This document shows, piece by piece, positions 10,726 through 21,917 of a stretch of DNA of 64,000 nucleotides. The DNA comes from Notospermus geniculatus (taxonomy: Eukaryota; Nemertea; Pilidiophora; Heteronemertea; Lineidae), in the NCBI GenBank assembly GCA_002633025.1, contig NMRB01000063.1, forward strand, positions 221,482 to 285,481. Direction: 5' to 3'. Position 1 is the stretch's first letter. Every line of letters begins with the position of its first letter. A program made the translations under genes and the position numbers. The notes beneath the pieces are model-generated. The model was not told where the DNA came from and searched no databases. It saw nothing but the letters and a program-made list of their open reading frames with translations.

Positions 10726-13700
10726 GGGATGCTAAGCCGGGAATGGTGCTGTAGGTCACAATCACCAGAATGAGAAGCTGCCAATTTGTGTCTTTTGCTG
10801 TGTCGGTGTGATAGTTACATGTAGTTGAACTGTAGCCTACTCTCCTTGACTCCATAACTACATTAATGCATTTTTCAACGGTCAGCAGGCTTTCTTTCAT
10901 CAAAGGAAATCAATTGGAATATCATAGGTCAGCTCGTTTCTTCATTCAGAAAAGTTGACATAGTGTTATATTGGGGACCACGGGATCTTGGAGGAAAGGG
11001 GGTCTCGATTAACGAAGTCCTGTTCTTTCATATCAAGATGATGATGTATTTATTTTACCTTTCTCAGCTACAAAATCTGCCCTCGTGTCTTATATCAAAA
11101 ATGGCTGTCGCTGTCCTCCTCAACCCAAAAATTCACGAAAAATCTCAAATTTCAGATTTTCGATATTTTTGATAATCTCAAATAATATCATCAAAGTTAA
11201 CAAGATTTTCAAAAATTTTCTTCCCCATAGATCTTACAATTTTTCACAGATTATTGGGAAAGTCAGTTTTGCTAAAAAAAAAGTTAAGATTTCAAAATCT
11301 TAATATTGTTGATATTTTGAAATAGTGATGTTTTCATGAGAATTAAATTTTTTTCTATTAAATTTTCTTTCTGATCGATATGTCGGAGAGAAAATTTAAT
11401 GGGAAAAATTTAATTCTCATGACAATATAACTATTTCAAAATATCAGTTAGTCTGCACTCAACACATGCATGGCAAGTTCGGTGGTGACTTCTTCCACAC
11501 ATGAACTGGGACTTCCGTGTGTACAATGTTCCTAATGACAAATATCTTCCCAAGTTTTTTTTTTCATTTCGTTTTGCATTCAGTTTGATGTCTTCCACTT
11601 GAAACATGGTAATACCGGTAATTGTTAAGGTGTTGAGTACGGTAAGAATGTGTTCTTTCAGATGATCAGAGAAAAATAATGTAGTAGTACCGTACTGATA
11701 GTTACTTTGTGAAGTGTGATGCAATATTCTGAAGGGGAAATACAGACATCCTCACCAGGGTAATGGGATATCAGAGAAGTTCACACTCTTTTGTAATCAG
11801 CACTAGGCTAAGAGAAAGGTGCACAAATGGTGAAGTGATGTAGTTATTTTAACCAGTCTTCTCTGCATTTATTTATTTATTTATTTAATTACTGGTACAC
11901 CATATTTATATTGTGTCAGTGAATAAGCATTGGGAACAATACTTATAACACAAAAGCCTTTTAGTGGGTTTGTTATGTAACCAATGAGTGCATCCTTTTG
12001 CGGTGTGCAGATGGATGGAGAGGTGCAGGGTGGCTTGGGTGGTACAGGTGTCCATCTAGGTGGCAAGTTTTGTGACAACGAGGCCAATTGAGGAACTTCA
12101 GTACATACAATGGCAAAAGTATATTCCCAGCTCTCTGATCGGACTGACTAGTTCAGTATGCATGTATAAAGATAACTGAGTGAATTCACAAATTCTCATG
12201 GTCTGTCCTTAATTCGATATGCATGTACAAGATACTTGAATGAATTCACCATTTTATGATCTATCCTTAATTCGATGTGCATGTACAAGATACTTGAATG
12301 AATTCACAGTATCAAGCACATTTGCTATGCATGTTCATTTCCTTGTAGTTTGGCAAATCTATCCTGTTCTTACGTGCTGCCCCTTAGTGCTGGCGATTGA
12401 TGCCTCATGCGAGGGTCCGTGGGTTGGAATCTGGTAGGAAGCAATGTCTTTCACCTTAGAAACCCGATTCTATTTCATATTCTGTTCTTACGTATGATGT
12501 AATGAATCTAATCTTATACATATAAAGCAAATTCGCCTGGTCTTTGTCACGAATGTTCTCTGCAACCGCTGCATGGAGGGCGATGAGCAATACCTTATTC
12601 GATTGCTCTTGATACAAGGAGTGATCTTTTCAAGGTTAAAATTTTAAAATCGGCCAAACGATGCTTTAAGAAGCGTTTTTAAGTCAAACTGTATCAAATT
12701 CAAAAGCAATGACGTCACAAACCTTGTCTGGCGTCATGCATGTCATCACCGTTGCCATCTGCAATCTGCATGACACAATCACGTCATCACGTCAGTGATG
12801 TCCGCAGCTGGGCTAAATGTCCACAAAGTACCGTATCTCGGAGCCCGTACAATAACACAAACCCGGTTTACCGGGTACTAAAGCTAGTATCAACATAAAA
12901 TAGATCACAGATAAGCTGGGTTTTGTTAGTTAGAACAATGGACGATCTTCATCTTGATGTATTGGTGTAAGTGCCTTACTCATGAAAAAGTATTTTTCGC
13001 ATATACTTATTTCTTGTGAATTTATCGGGTATTTAATTTCAGTAGGCTATAGGGAATAATGCATGTGGATAGCACTCATAGAGTGTTCACTAGCAACCAA
13101 CTAGCTCTAGAATCATTATTTTGACGTACCTAAAGCTATAGGACTTGGGCAGAACAGCCTTCACCGTGTTTGCTCCATCATGTTGCTAGGACAGTCTTCT
13201 CGAGGTGTTTCCCTGGAACATGCCGGCTGTTGAATTGAATCATATACAGACACGTTTAGAGGTATAGATGAAGACCATAAGTAGAACAAACTTCACTCTG
13301 TTTTCTTCTTTCTGGCGGTACTGCCATTGATGTGTTCTGTAGTAGAAATGATGTGGTTGAGGAAATGGTTTAGTAGGGTATAACCTCTCTGTGCAGTGTG
13401 TCGTGAAGTCTGATTTAACTGTTGTGATATATGTAAAAAACTTGAGTTTAAATGAGGCACATAGTTACTATTTTTAGCTGTTGTTCACAAATCAACGAAA
13501 ATGTATCTAGAAATGGTTATAGTTAACTGTGATATACTGTACTACTTACTACAATGTATTTATTTCCGTTAAACATGTTAAAGGCAAAACCACGGCAGTG
13601 GTTTTTTTAACTGATAAGAAGCAATAACTTCATCATATCGTTCTGCATTTGGTGTAGATCAGTGTGTAAAAAAATCGGCTGCAGTGCACATACTGTCATC

Positions 13701-13876
13701 AATTCTCAAAAAAAATACTAAAGCCCGTCGATGGAGTAAAAAGTGCTAGAATTGTGCCAGACAATATATCATGCCACTGCACCACTGTATCTTTCAAATG
13801 AGCAACCATTTCTATCGAGAAATTCCACTGGTGGTGTCCCTCACCCTCTGACGAAATGCAACCACCAAAAATTGAC

Positions 13877-13993
13877 ATCATGGCTCCTATGAATAAAGAC
13901 TAGTATATGCTTTTACTTGAATTTTGCAATACAAACGGACTAGGCTATGCTGTACAATTCTTAAGTAAAAGTATTTGCTAGTCTTTATTCATG
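13877..13993. mobile_element. MITE-like foldback, family shared with 16660-16767
   Basis: The outer word CATGAATAAAGACTAGTA returns inverted at the right end (TACTAGTCTTTATTCATG type). The inner words ACTTGAATTTTGCAA and GGCTATGC are shared with the copy at 16660-16767. No coding content. Confidence 0.7.
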
Positions 13994-14474
13994 GCCTCAT
14001 ATCCGTATATTTTGGGCGAGTGTACTTATTTTGAACGTTGAAGTTTTGATTTCTTGGATGATTTTAGTTATAATGGTATGTATTCATATCAGTACAGATA
14101 TAATTAAAAATGACCAGATCAAAAAGCCAGTTTTATTCAGTTCTTATTCCGTGATCACCTCAGTGGATGTTGTGGCCCTTATGTACAACTTCGTCAAAAC
14201 TGGATTGTTGTGTTATGTATTGGTATTGTGTTGTTGTGAAGACTGTTGACTCTTATGAATTCCTCCAAGGTATTCAAAAGAGTCAACAGTCCCTATGTCG
14301 TTTATATCATGGAGGTATAAAATACCTCCATGTTTATATGTTGTGTACACTCTGTGATGCGAGACATCTCTTAAACCAGCAACACACCAGGCGATATTCC
14401 AAGCGGTCTAGTCGCCACCGATCTTCTCACCAGCCACCGCAGATGAGGCGATATCACTCTTGGCATGGAGGTAT

Positions 14475-14740
14475 AAAATAAGAAGTATACGGTATACGAA
14501 AACGCTGGTTAACAATGGTTTCACGGTCGTGAATCCTCGAGAAGCCTTTGTTAACCGGCGTTTTCGTATACCATATACTTCTATGTAATAGGGACCTTAG
14601 GCCCCGATTACATAGAAGTATACGGTATACGAAAACCCCAGTTAACAAAGGCTTCACAAAGGATTCGCGACCGTGAAGCCATTGTTAACCGGCGTTTTCG
14701 TATACCGTATACCGGTACTTCTATGTTATAGGGGCCTAAA
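14475..14740. mobile_element. Two adjacent foldbacks with TATACGGTATACGAAAAC arms
   Basis: Two hairpins, at about 14475-14600 and 14605-14740, share arms containing GTATACGGTATACGAAAAC and GTTAACAATGG or inverses. They are neighbouring or nested copies of one non-autonomous family. A related arm plan (GGTATACGGTACGGACACGC) is found at about 37355-37448 and 45450-45545. Confidence 0.65.
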
Positions 14741-15473
14741 GGAAGCCTGATGGTTCCGTATAGTACAGCAGCGAAACAAATGATTATATAAATAACAACT
14801 TGTTGTCACCATATTCAATTTTATGACCAACATTACATCTAAGAGCCAGACTAATTCCCATGTAATTCGTAACATGTACATATAACTGTTCAGGAATTGG
14901 AAGCCGAATCGAACGGAGCAGGGTCATCAACAATTCTTTAGGTGAAAGTACCCTCATTCTGTCGTATTCACTTTGTATTGTGGCACGTCCCTATCATGAA
15001 ACTATCCTTATGTCATATTCACTCCGTGATGTGAGTCATCTCGGACATGTGAGACATAGCTGACAGTTTTTTGAGGTAAAGGTAAAGGTATCCTTACGTC
15101 ATATTCGCTTTGTGATATGAGACGTTTTTGACTGTTTTTAAGGCAAACGTGAAAGTATCCTTATGCCATTCTGACATTCACGACATGGTGTGAGATGTCT
15201 CTGACAGTTTTTAAGGTAAAGAGGAAAGTACTATCCTTATGTCCTATTCACTTGTGTGAGACATCTTGAACAGTTTTAAGGTGAAAAGGTGAAACTACCT
15301 TATCCTGATGTCTTGTTCACTTTCCAGTGTGAGACATTTCTGATAGTTATTAAAGTAAAGGTGAAATTACTATCCTTATGTCCTATTCACTTTGCAGTGT
15401 GAGACATCTCTGGCACTTTCTAAGGTAAAGGTGAAAGTATCCTTATGTCCTATTCACTTTGCACACCAAATTA

Positions 15474-15790
15474 TTAAATTTACAGTAGTAATTCTGCAGT
15501 AATTTTACAGAAATTCCCTGCAGCAGAGTCCCCAGCACTTTCTGTGAATTTACATAATTTTTTTATGGTATGATTTATGTTTTCCTGTATTGGTTGGACT
15601 CCATTGGACATCCCATAATGATGCCTTCTGAGGGCAGTATGAAAATATAATTTGGTCAGCCTCCAGTCAAATCTCTGTTGACATTTATTTCAGTTTGTAA
15701 TTTTACAGATCAGGTCTGTAATTTTACAGAACCGTCCTGGGGACTCTGCTGCACAGATTTTCTGTAAAATCTTCTGTTATTTCTAACAGT
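15474..15790. mobile_element. Foldback element inserted in the minisatellite
   Basis: The ends carry GTAATTTTACAGAA / CTGCAGCAGAGTCCCCAG on the left and their inverses near 15725-15785. The 67-bp array resumes directly on both sides, so this is an insertion into a pre-existing array. Confidence 0.7.
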
Positions 15791-16659
15791 GCAGTGTGAG
15801 ACATCTCTGGTAGTTTTTAAGGTAAAGGTGAAATTATCCTTATGTCCTGTTCACTTTGCAGTGTGAGACATCTCTGGCACTTTCTAAGGTAAGAGGTGAA
15901 AGTATCCTTATGACCTATTCACTTTGCAGTGTGAAACATCTCTGGCACTTTCGAAGGGAAAGGTGAAAGTATCCTTATGTCCTATTCATTTTGCAGTGTG
16001 AAACACCTCTGGCACTTTCTAAGGGAAAGGTGAAAGTATCCTTATGTCCTATTCACTTTGCATTGTGAGACATCTCTGGCACTTTCTAAGGTAAAGGTGG
16101 AAGTACCGGTATCCTTATGTCCTATTCACTTTGCAGTGTGAGACATCTCTGGTAGTTTCTAAGGTAAAGGTGAAAGTATCTTTATGTCCCATTCACTTTG
16201 CAGTGTGAGACATCTCTGGTAGTTTCTAAGGTAAGGGTGAAAGTACCCTTATGTCCTATTCACTTTGCAGTGTGAGACATCTCTGGTAGTTTCTAGGTAA
16301 AGGTGAAATTATCATTATGTCCTATTCACTTTGCAGTGTGAGATATCTCTGGCACTTTCTGAGGTAAAGGTGAAAGTATCCTTATGTCCTATTCACTTTG
16401 CAGTGTGAGACATCTCTGGTGGTTTCTAAGGTAGAGTTGAAAGTATCCTTATGTCCTATTCATTTTGCAGTGTGAGACATCTCTGGCAGTTTTTAAAGTA
16501 AAAGACTGGTGAAATTATCCTTATATCGTAATCATTTTGCAGTGTGAGACATCTCTGGTAGTTTCTAGGTGAAGGTGAAAGTATCCTTATGTCCTATTCA
16601 CTTTGCAGAGTGAGACATCTCTGGCAGTTTCTAAGGTGAAGGTTAAAGTATCCTTGGGT

Positions 16660-16767
16660 CATATGAATAAACACTAGTAAAGGCTTTTACTTGAATTTTG
16701 CAAAACAATTGCACTAGGCAATGCTTTAATACAAATCTGAAGTAAAAGCATTTGCTATTCTTTATTC
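16660..16767. mobile_element. MITE inserted in the minisatellite
   Basis: About 108 bp bounded by CATATGAATAAACACTAGTA and its near-inverse TTCTTTATTCATATG. Same family as 13877-13993. It splits one 67-bp unit between ATCCTTGGGT and the next TATGTCC. Confidence 0.75.
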
Positions 16768-17161
16768 ATATGACCCCATATGTCCTGTTCACTTTGCAGT
16801 GTGAGATATCTCGAACGGTTTTTAAGGTAAAGGTGAAAATATCCTTATGTCCCATTCACTTTGTGATGTGAGACGTCTTTGACAGTTTTTAGGTAAAGCT
16901 GGAAATATCCTAAATGTCGTGTTCATTTTAAGCAATGTGGCTGACAGGTCTTGTGAATGTATCCTATGTCCTGTTCACTACACTGTGTGAAACACGTCAC
17001 CAGTGGCTCGTAAAGTTTCCGTATTTCGTGTCGACTTCGTGGCAAGAGACTTCAAGGATTGCAATCAGGGTAAGGGTGTGATCCGAGGGCTGATTTAACT
17101 CGTGGGCGCGGCACTCCACGTTCAGGGACATTTCAGTCGTGACGTGAAGGCTAAGTGCAGA

Positions 17162-19677
17162 TTAGCTGACTCTATTTGATGTTTGTTTATCATTGACAAC
17201 TTCAAAAACTTTCTTTTCAACGTGTTCGACCACTTTTGGCTTACTCGCCTCGAACTGTTTGCCCGGATCCTTCGCCACAGGTTTTCCTTTATCATCCAGT
17301 TCTATATCGATCGTCTCCTTCTTGATCAAGTGCTTATGAAGATGCTGAGGAAGTTGCGTCTCCGTTTGATTTGATTTGAGATTGGATTCCTTGGGGTCGA
17401 TATTGGTGACTGTTTCTTCAAAGGTGTCGTTTGCCGGAGCGTTTGTTTGACTGACAGCAGATTTGTTACCGCTAGCTGCTGACTTCGTCGCCCCAGGTTC
17501 GCGATTCTTGGCCTGTGCTGTATCTGCAGCCGCTGTTTGGGACCTGGATGACGGATGTTTCGGGGTGCCTGCCTTTGGTTGGTTGGCCACGCCATTGGCA
17601 TTTTTCGCCGTAGGCTTTTTTGCTGCAGTTTTGGCGTTGAGTTTGGATTTGCTGGCTTTAGAGATTGACTTGTGGATTTTATTCGCGGTCTTGGTATGGC
17701 TAGTTGCGTCACCCTTGGCTTTGGTTTTGCTGATGAGTTCGGACTTGCTGGCCTTAGAGATTGACTTGTGGATTTTATGCGCGGAATGCTTGTGATGTGC
17801 TTGCACTTTCGTTTTGGTGACCTGGGTAGTTGCACCATTGTTGGTGGCGACCTTAGGTTTGGCATTTTCGGCTTTAGTTTTCTTATTAGTTAGAGTTGCA
17901 GGTTTATCATTCGTAGTTGTAGATTTAGCAACGCCAGGTTTTGGTTTAGCATTGCTAGTAGCTGCTGATGTGACCCCCTTGGGTTTCGGCTTGATATTGT
18001 TGGCCGCACCGTTAGCATTCTTGGACACCGGTTTAACTTTCTTCGTTGCAGGAGCTTTGCCACCTTTTGCCACAGTTTGGGCCGAGTTGGTTTTTTGGCT
18101 CTTAGTTTGGGGCGTTGAGTTTGCCTTCGTTTTCTTGTCCTTTGCAGGTTTGGTGTTAGATTGGGAATTGGCGGACTTTGGTGTTGTTTTCTTGACTGCA
18201 ACTTTCTGATTTGCTACATTAGGTTTGGATCCCGACTTCCTACTAATGTTCAGAGGATGCGCGGGGTTGTCGGCGTTTACAGGTGGTGGATGGGGATTGT
18301 TTACAACTGGGCGTTTGGGCGGTTTGGTCTTCGTTTTTTCTTTGCCTTTGGTGGGTTTAGGACTGCCAGGCTGCGCAGCGGACTTCTTGCTCTTCGGCTT
18401 GGGATGTTTTTGTGTCGTTTTTGAAACTTTCTTCGCAGTGTTGGTGGTACGTTTTTGAGCAGCGCCTTTGCCATGAGACTGTTCCACTTTCTTTTTTCCG
18501 CCCAATTTAAGTGGCGCCGCAGTAGATTTTTTCAAGAAATCTGCCACGGTCTTGGTCCCCAATTTCACTTTATTGTTCAGTAAATTCCCCGCATTCGGAC
18601 TGGACTTTTCATTCTTACTGCCAAGCAGTTTCTTCATCAATACTTTATTAACTTTATTCCCAGCGGACACCGGCGTCGACTGCTGATCATTTGACGTCAC
18701 TTTCGTCTTCGCCGCCTTTTTTCGCTCCTTTTCTAAATTCTTTATCACCTTTTCTCTTTTCGCTATCAATTTGTTAAGCGTCTTGAGCTCTTGCGATTCC
18801 TTCGAAATCAATTTTTTGTTACCACGCAATGTAGACACCAACTTCTTCGCCTTGCTGTGCGATGCTTTCATAGAAGCCATCTTCTTTCTTTGCTCTTCCA
18901 GCTTCTTGTCGACCTTTGCAACGCTCTCATTATCCGCTTTCTCGTCTTTACCCTCTCCCTTACCTACACTGCTGTCATCATTATCAGATCCAGCAGGGGG
19001 TGCGACGTATTCCTCATCTGCATCTCTGCTGGCCGTCTGACAGGAAAGCACACCTGTGTGGGGAAATGATACCGTTACTGTAATTCAACAAACAAATTTT
19101 CGCAGGATGAATAAATTGTTTACTAAGTAAAGTAAATATTTCTTGCATTCAAGTGTTTTTGCGTTCGCCTGTTAAAAATATGAATACTGTAGGCCTGCGT
19201 ATCCTCATCGACAAACAAGGAAGTTCAGAACGCAGTTGGCCTATCACGGAGGAAACATCGGCTCGGCATCGTTGGCGATCACAACTTAGTGACGATGGTC
19301 TTTTTATGCAAGTCGTAGGCCTAATAGACGAACCATGTTTTTGCTGAGAAAATATGTCAATAACCTTATATCCAAGTAACGAAACTGATTTCCTTTAATT
19401 TTTTTCCACCTCACGGTACGGATATTAACATGTATACGCTGAGTGTAGGTCCTATGTCTCTCCATTAAAGGTTATCGAATTATTCAGGCGCAGTAATGCC
19501 TTTGGAACAGAGAGTTGCTCCTGAATATTATGCTTAACACTGTAAACGGATACATGCAAACATGTAATGAGAGTACCGCAAAACTTTCAAATAATCAGAG
19601 AGCTTCATACAGTAAACATTGATTCAGATATACTCACAAATGAGAAGAGATATGCAGAAGAGTCTCGTCGCGTGCAT
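17162..19677 (-). CDS. Secreted lysine/alanine-rich protein, two coding exons
   Basis: Coding exon 1 (19677-19638) starts at an ATG and encodes MHATRLFCISLLI plus one base, followed by the donor GTGAGT. The second exon (19053-17162) follows the acceptor TTCCCCACACAG and rejoins in phase with a Cys codon, then VLSCQTASRD. The result is a classical signal peptide with likely cleavage after SCQTA and a protein of about 643 residues ending at TAA. Residues about 25-55 are acidic. Residues about 60-135 form a highly charged probable coiled coil (LEEQRKKMASMKASH...). The rest is K/A/T/N/P/S-rich low complexity with KPKPKG and PKPGVAKS words and a duplicated IHKSISKASKS module. I do not recognise a family. 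It resembles histone-H1-like composition but carries a secretion signal, so a polycationic extracellular-matrix, adhesive, jelly or biomineral role is possible; none is shown. The exon with the ATG follows a TATTTTCAG acceptor-like site at 19702, so a further 5' UTR exon is likely. Confidence 0.85.
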
Positions 19678-19849
19678 ATTTTTCTTTTGATATGCACCTA
19701 ACTGAAAATAAAAGAAAAGGGACATGAATGAATACGTCAGCAGATATGAACTGAAAATCTTATGATCGATGAATTCATACCGGTAAATCAGCAGTATGAA
19801 CAGAAAAAATCGTGATTGATGAGAGCATTGAAAAGACTGCCTTTTGCAG

Positions 19850-20455
19850 TTTAAAGCTGACCTGCATGAACAAAAACAGGAGATTCCAGCTTTGAAAAAG
19901 GACCACCACGCCACGGTGGTGGTCAAGAGAAACAGAAACGACCATAAGGCACTTTCAGAGTACCTCCAGAATATGATAGACTACCAGCCTATTTGGTGGC
20001 GCCACTGTATTCACCCTGGGTCTGTCAATGGAGTAACATCAAATAACGAAACTATGGCAAAAGAAATAAAATAGGATTTATATGCAGCATGTTTGCAATG
20101 ATACCAAATGGAGTTTCTGAAAGTCAGACAAGCGGTGTATTATTTGTTGATGCCGAAGGTTTTGCCATTGTACCGTATATTTCAACAGGGCGCAAGCACT
20201 AAAGATCCCTGACCAACCTACCTCATACTCGGGTTCTAATGGATCGGTACAATGTCAGGCTCTGTCACTTGGACGTTATCTCTTGATGTGTCTCGGTTGA
20301 AAGCCTGAGATTGAATACAGTGGCGCCACCAAATAGGCCTGTAGTCTATCATGTTCTGGAGGTACTTCGAAGGGCGTTTGCACTTCTGTAGACCACCATA
20401 CTCTGCGGCGCTGTGGTGTTTTTGTTCATGCAGGTCAGCTTTAATATGTTATCGG
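19850..20455. mobile_element. Large inverted-repeat element
   Basis: The left arm at about 19850-20030 (AGCTGACCTGCATGAACAAA outward, CAGTATTCACC-type inward) returns inverted at about 20310-20455. Both carry the words for 'GGTGGCGCCACTGTATTCA' and 'TATGATAGACTACAG'. The interior of about 280 bp has no coding match. Confidence 0.7.
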
Positions 20456-20836
20456 CCCTTTCACAATTTGAGGTTGACATTTAACAATGGAGGCCTCGGC
20501 CATAGTCTACATAGAATATATTCCTTTGTAATGCTTTTACATATGAATCACGTCGACCTTCAACTGGTCTATTTGTCTCTGCACCAAAGCAGCTGCATTT
20601 TGTGTACAAAAACGTTGATTTCATCTGAAAAGTGTGCCTGTAACACCGATTCAACCAATGTTTTCTGGAACCAATGTTTTCTGAAATGATCTGTTAAGTA
20701 AGTAATACTTTATTTCTCCCTTCCGGGAAATTTGCTGTGATGGCTGTGCAATCACTGCCGGACAATTAATAAAGTCCGAGATTTGATTGGCCGATTAATA
20801 GAGATCTACAGCGTCCGGTGCAGGACATGATATCTT

Positions 20837-21513
20837 AAGCAAGGTTCATTGGCACACGGATCTGACACGAATCCGATACGTGTCCAACACGGCCAGAAAT
20901 CATATCCGTACGGAAAACGGATGTCTGTGGAGAGTTTCCGCATCGTGCATTCACTGGCGTGCGGTCTTACCGTTCAACAGGTGGAGGATGCTGTTATTGC
21001 ACTCTGTGCATACAGCATTGAATCATGAACAGATATTGCAGTTCTATTCACTTTATGCCATGTAACGAACCGACTTTAACGAAAAGGCCGTGTAACGAAA
21101 CGACCAGATACCGTTCAAAATAGGGCTTCACGTTGTGAACTTACTATCATCTCGCCCCATGATAATCGCTATCGACGACCATATATATATTTGCAATTTT
21201 TATTGCATCCTTATGTTGTGGGTGAGGTCATACAGGCGTAGCTGTTGGCGCACCAAATCTATCAATTTTTCGCCTCCTTCAGTGGAAATCGGAGGCACCT
21301 TGTGCGAACCAAACACCAGACTGTGTGCGGAAAAAACGGACGAATCGCTACCTGGACCGATTACAGAAAACGGACCGCAGTGGAACCCAGTCTTCTGCAT
21401 AAGAATCGGACGCCAATGAACATGCCAATGTTATAACCATTTGACCGATTTTTTTGGGCGGACCGGATACGTGTCGGACACGGACGAAATCCGTGTGCCA
21501 ATGAACCTTGCTT
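20837..21513. mobile_element. Non-autonomous DNA element with terminal inverted repeats
   Basis: The end AAGCAAGGTTCATTGGCACA at 20837 is matched inverted at 21494-21513 (TGTGCCAATGAACCTTGCTT). Inside each end the word for ATACGTGTC / GACACGTAT is repeated. About 680 bp, no transposase frame. Confidence 0.75.
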
Positions 21514-21916
21514 TACTCATGTTTTGCGTGATTTCGGAGATATGAACACATGCATACATGTGTTTCTCCTGGCGGAAATCGCTGACATTTTTAAGTAACG
21601 AATGCGATGAGGGGATGGCAAAGACTCTTATATGGGCCACGACGCCATATTGATGATGATGATGGTGGAACGCAATGCTTTGATTGGCTGTTTCACCCGA
21701 GGAACACGATTTGGGGATTTTGATTGGACGAATCGTGAATTTAGCACTGGAAGTACATGTAAGGATTCGCCGTAGATTCCCAGCCAATGGCAATGAAATC
21801 TAACGCTCCAATGGCTAGGTACGTGCAGTGTTTTTTTTTACGAATTGTGGGAGAACTTGTGGGAGTACGTTAATACGTCGGTCCACAATGCATCTGACCA
21901 TGAGTACATGAATCTC

Positions 21917-21917
21917 N
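21917..21917. other. Single N next to a C run
   Basis: One N followed by a poly-C run marks an unresolved homopolymer rather than a biological feature. Confidence 0.8.

Larger units (their letters stand above)
10726..14930. other. Gene-free interval with foldback elements
   Basis: No supported coding region. Contents: SH3D19 3' UTR from 10726 with unresolved end; an A/T-rich foldback at about 11318-11438; a near-repeated 'GATACTTGAATGAATTCAC' tract at about 12170-12305; foldbacks at 13877-13993 and 14475-14740. Confidence 0.6.
14940..16990. repeat. 67-bp minisatellite array
   Basis: A direct tandem array with a unit of about 67 bp. Each unit contains GTGTGAGACATCTCTGGCA, TTTCTAAGGTAAAGGTGAAA and GTATCCTTATGTCCTATTCA. 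The best-preserved units lie at 15790-16660. Units at both ends are more diverged, as is usual for arrays that homogenise in the centre. The array is interrupted by a foldback at about 15474-15790 and a MITE at 16660-16767. It has no open reading frame and no spacer/repeat alternation. Confidence 0.9.

Noticed and set aside
12340-12440. tRNA-like B-box resemblance (GGGTTGGAATCTGG)
   Set aside because: There is no foldable cloverleaf and no A box at the right distance.
14940-16990. Repeat array considered as a CRISPR-like array
   Set aside because: Units are contiguous with no unique spacers, and the genome is eukaryotic.
17326-18458. Several frames antisense to or out of frame with the lysine-rich exon, on both strands
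   Set aside because: Shadows of the long biased ORF at 17162-19053; composition is a by-product of its lysine and alanine codons.
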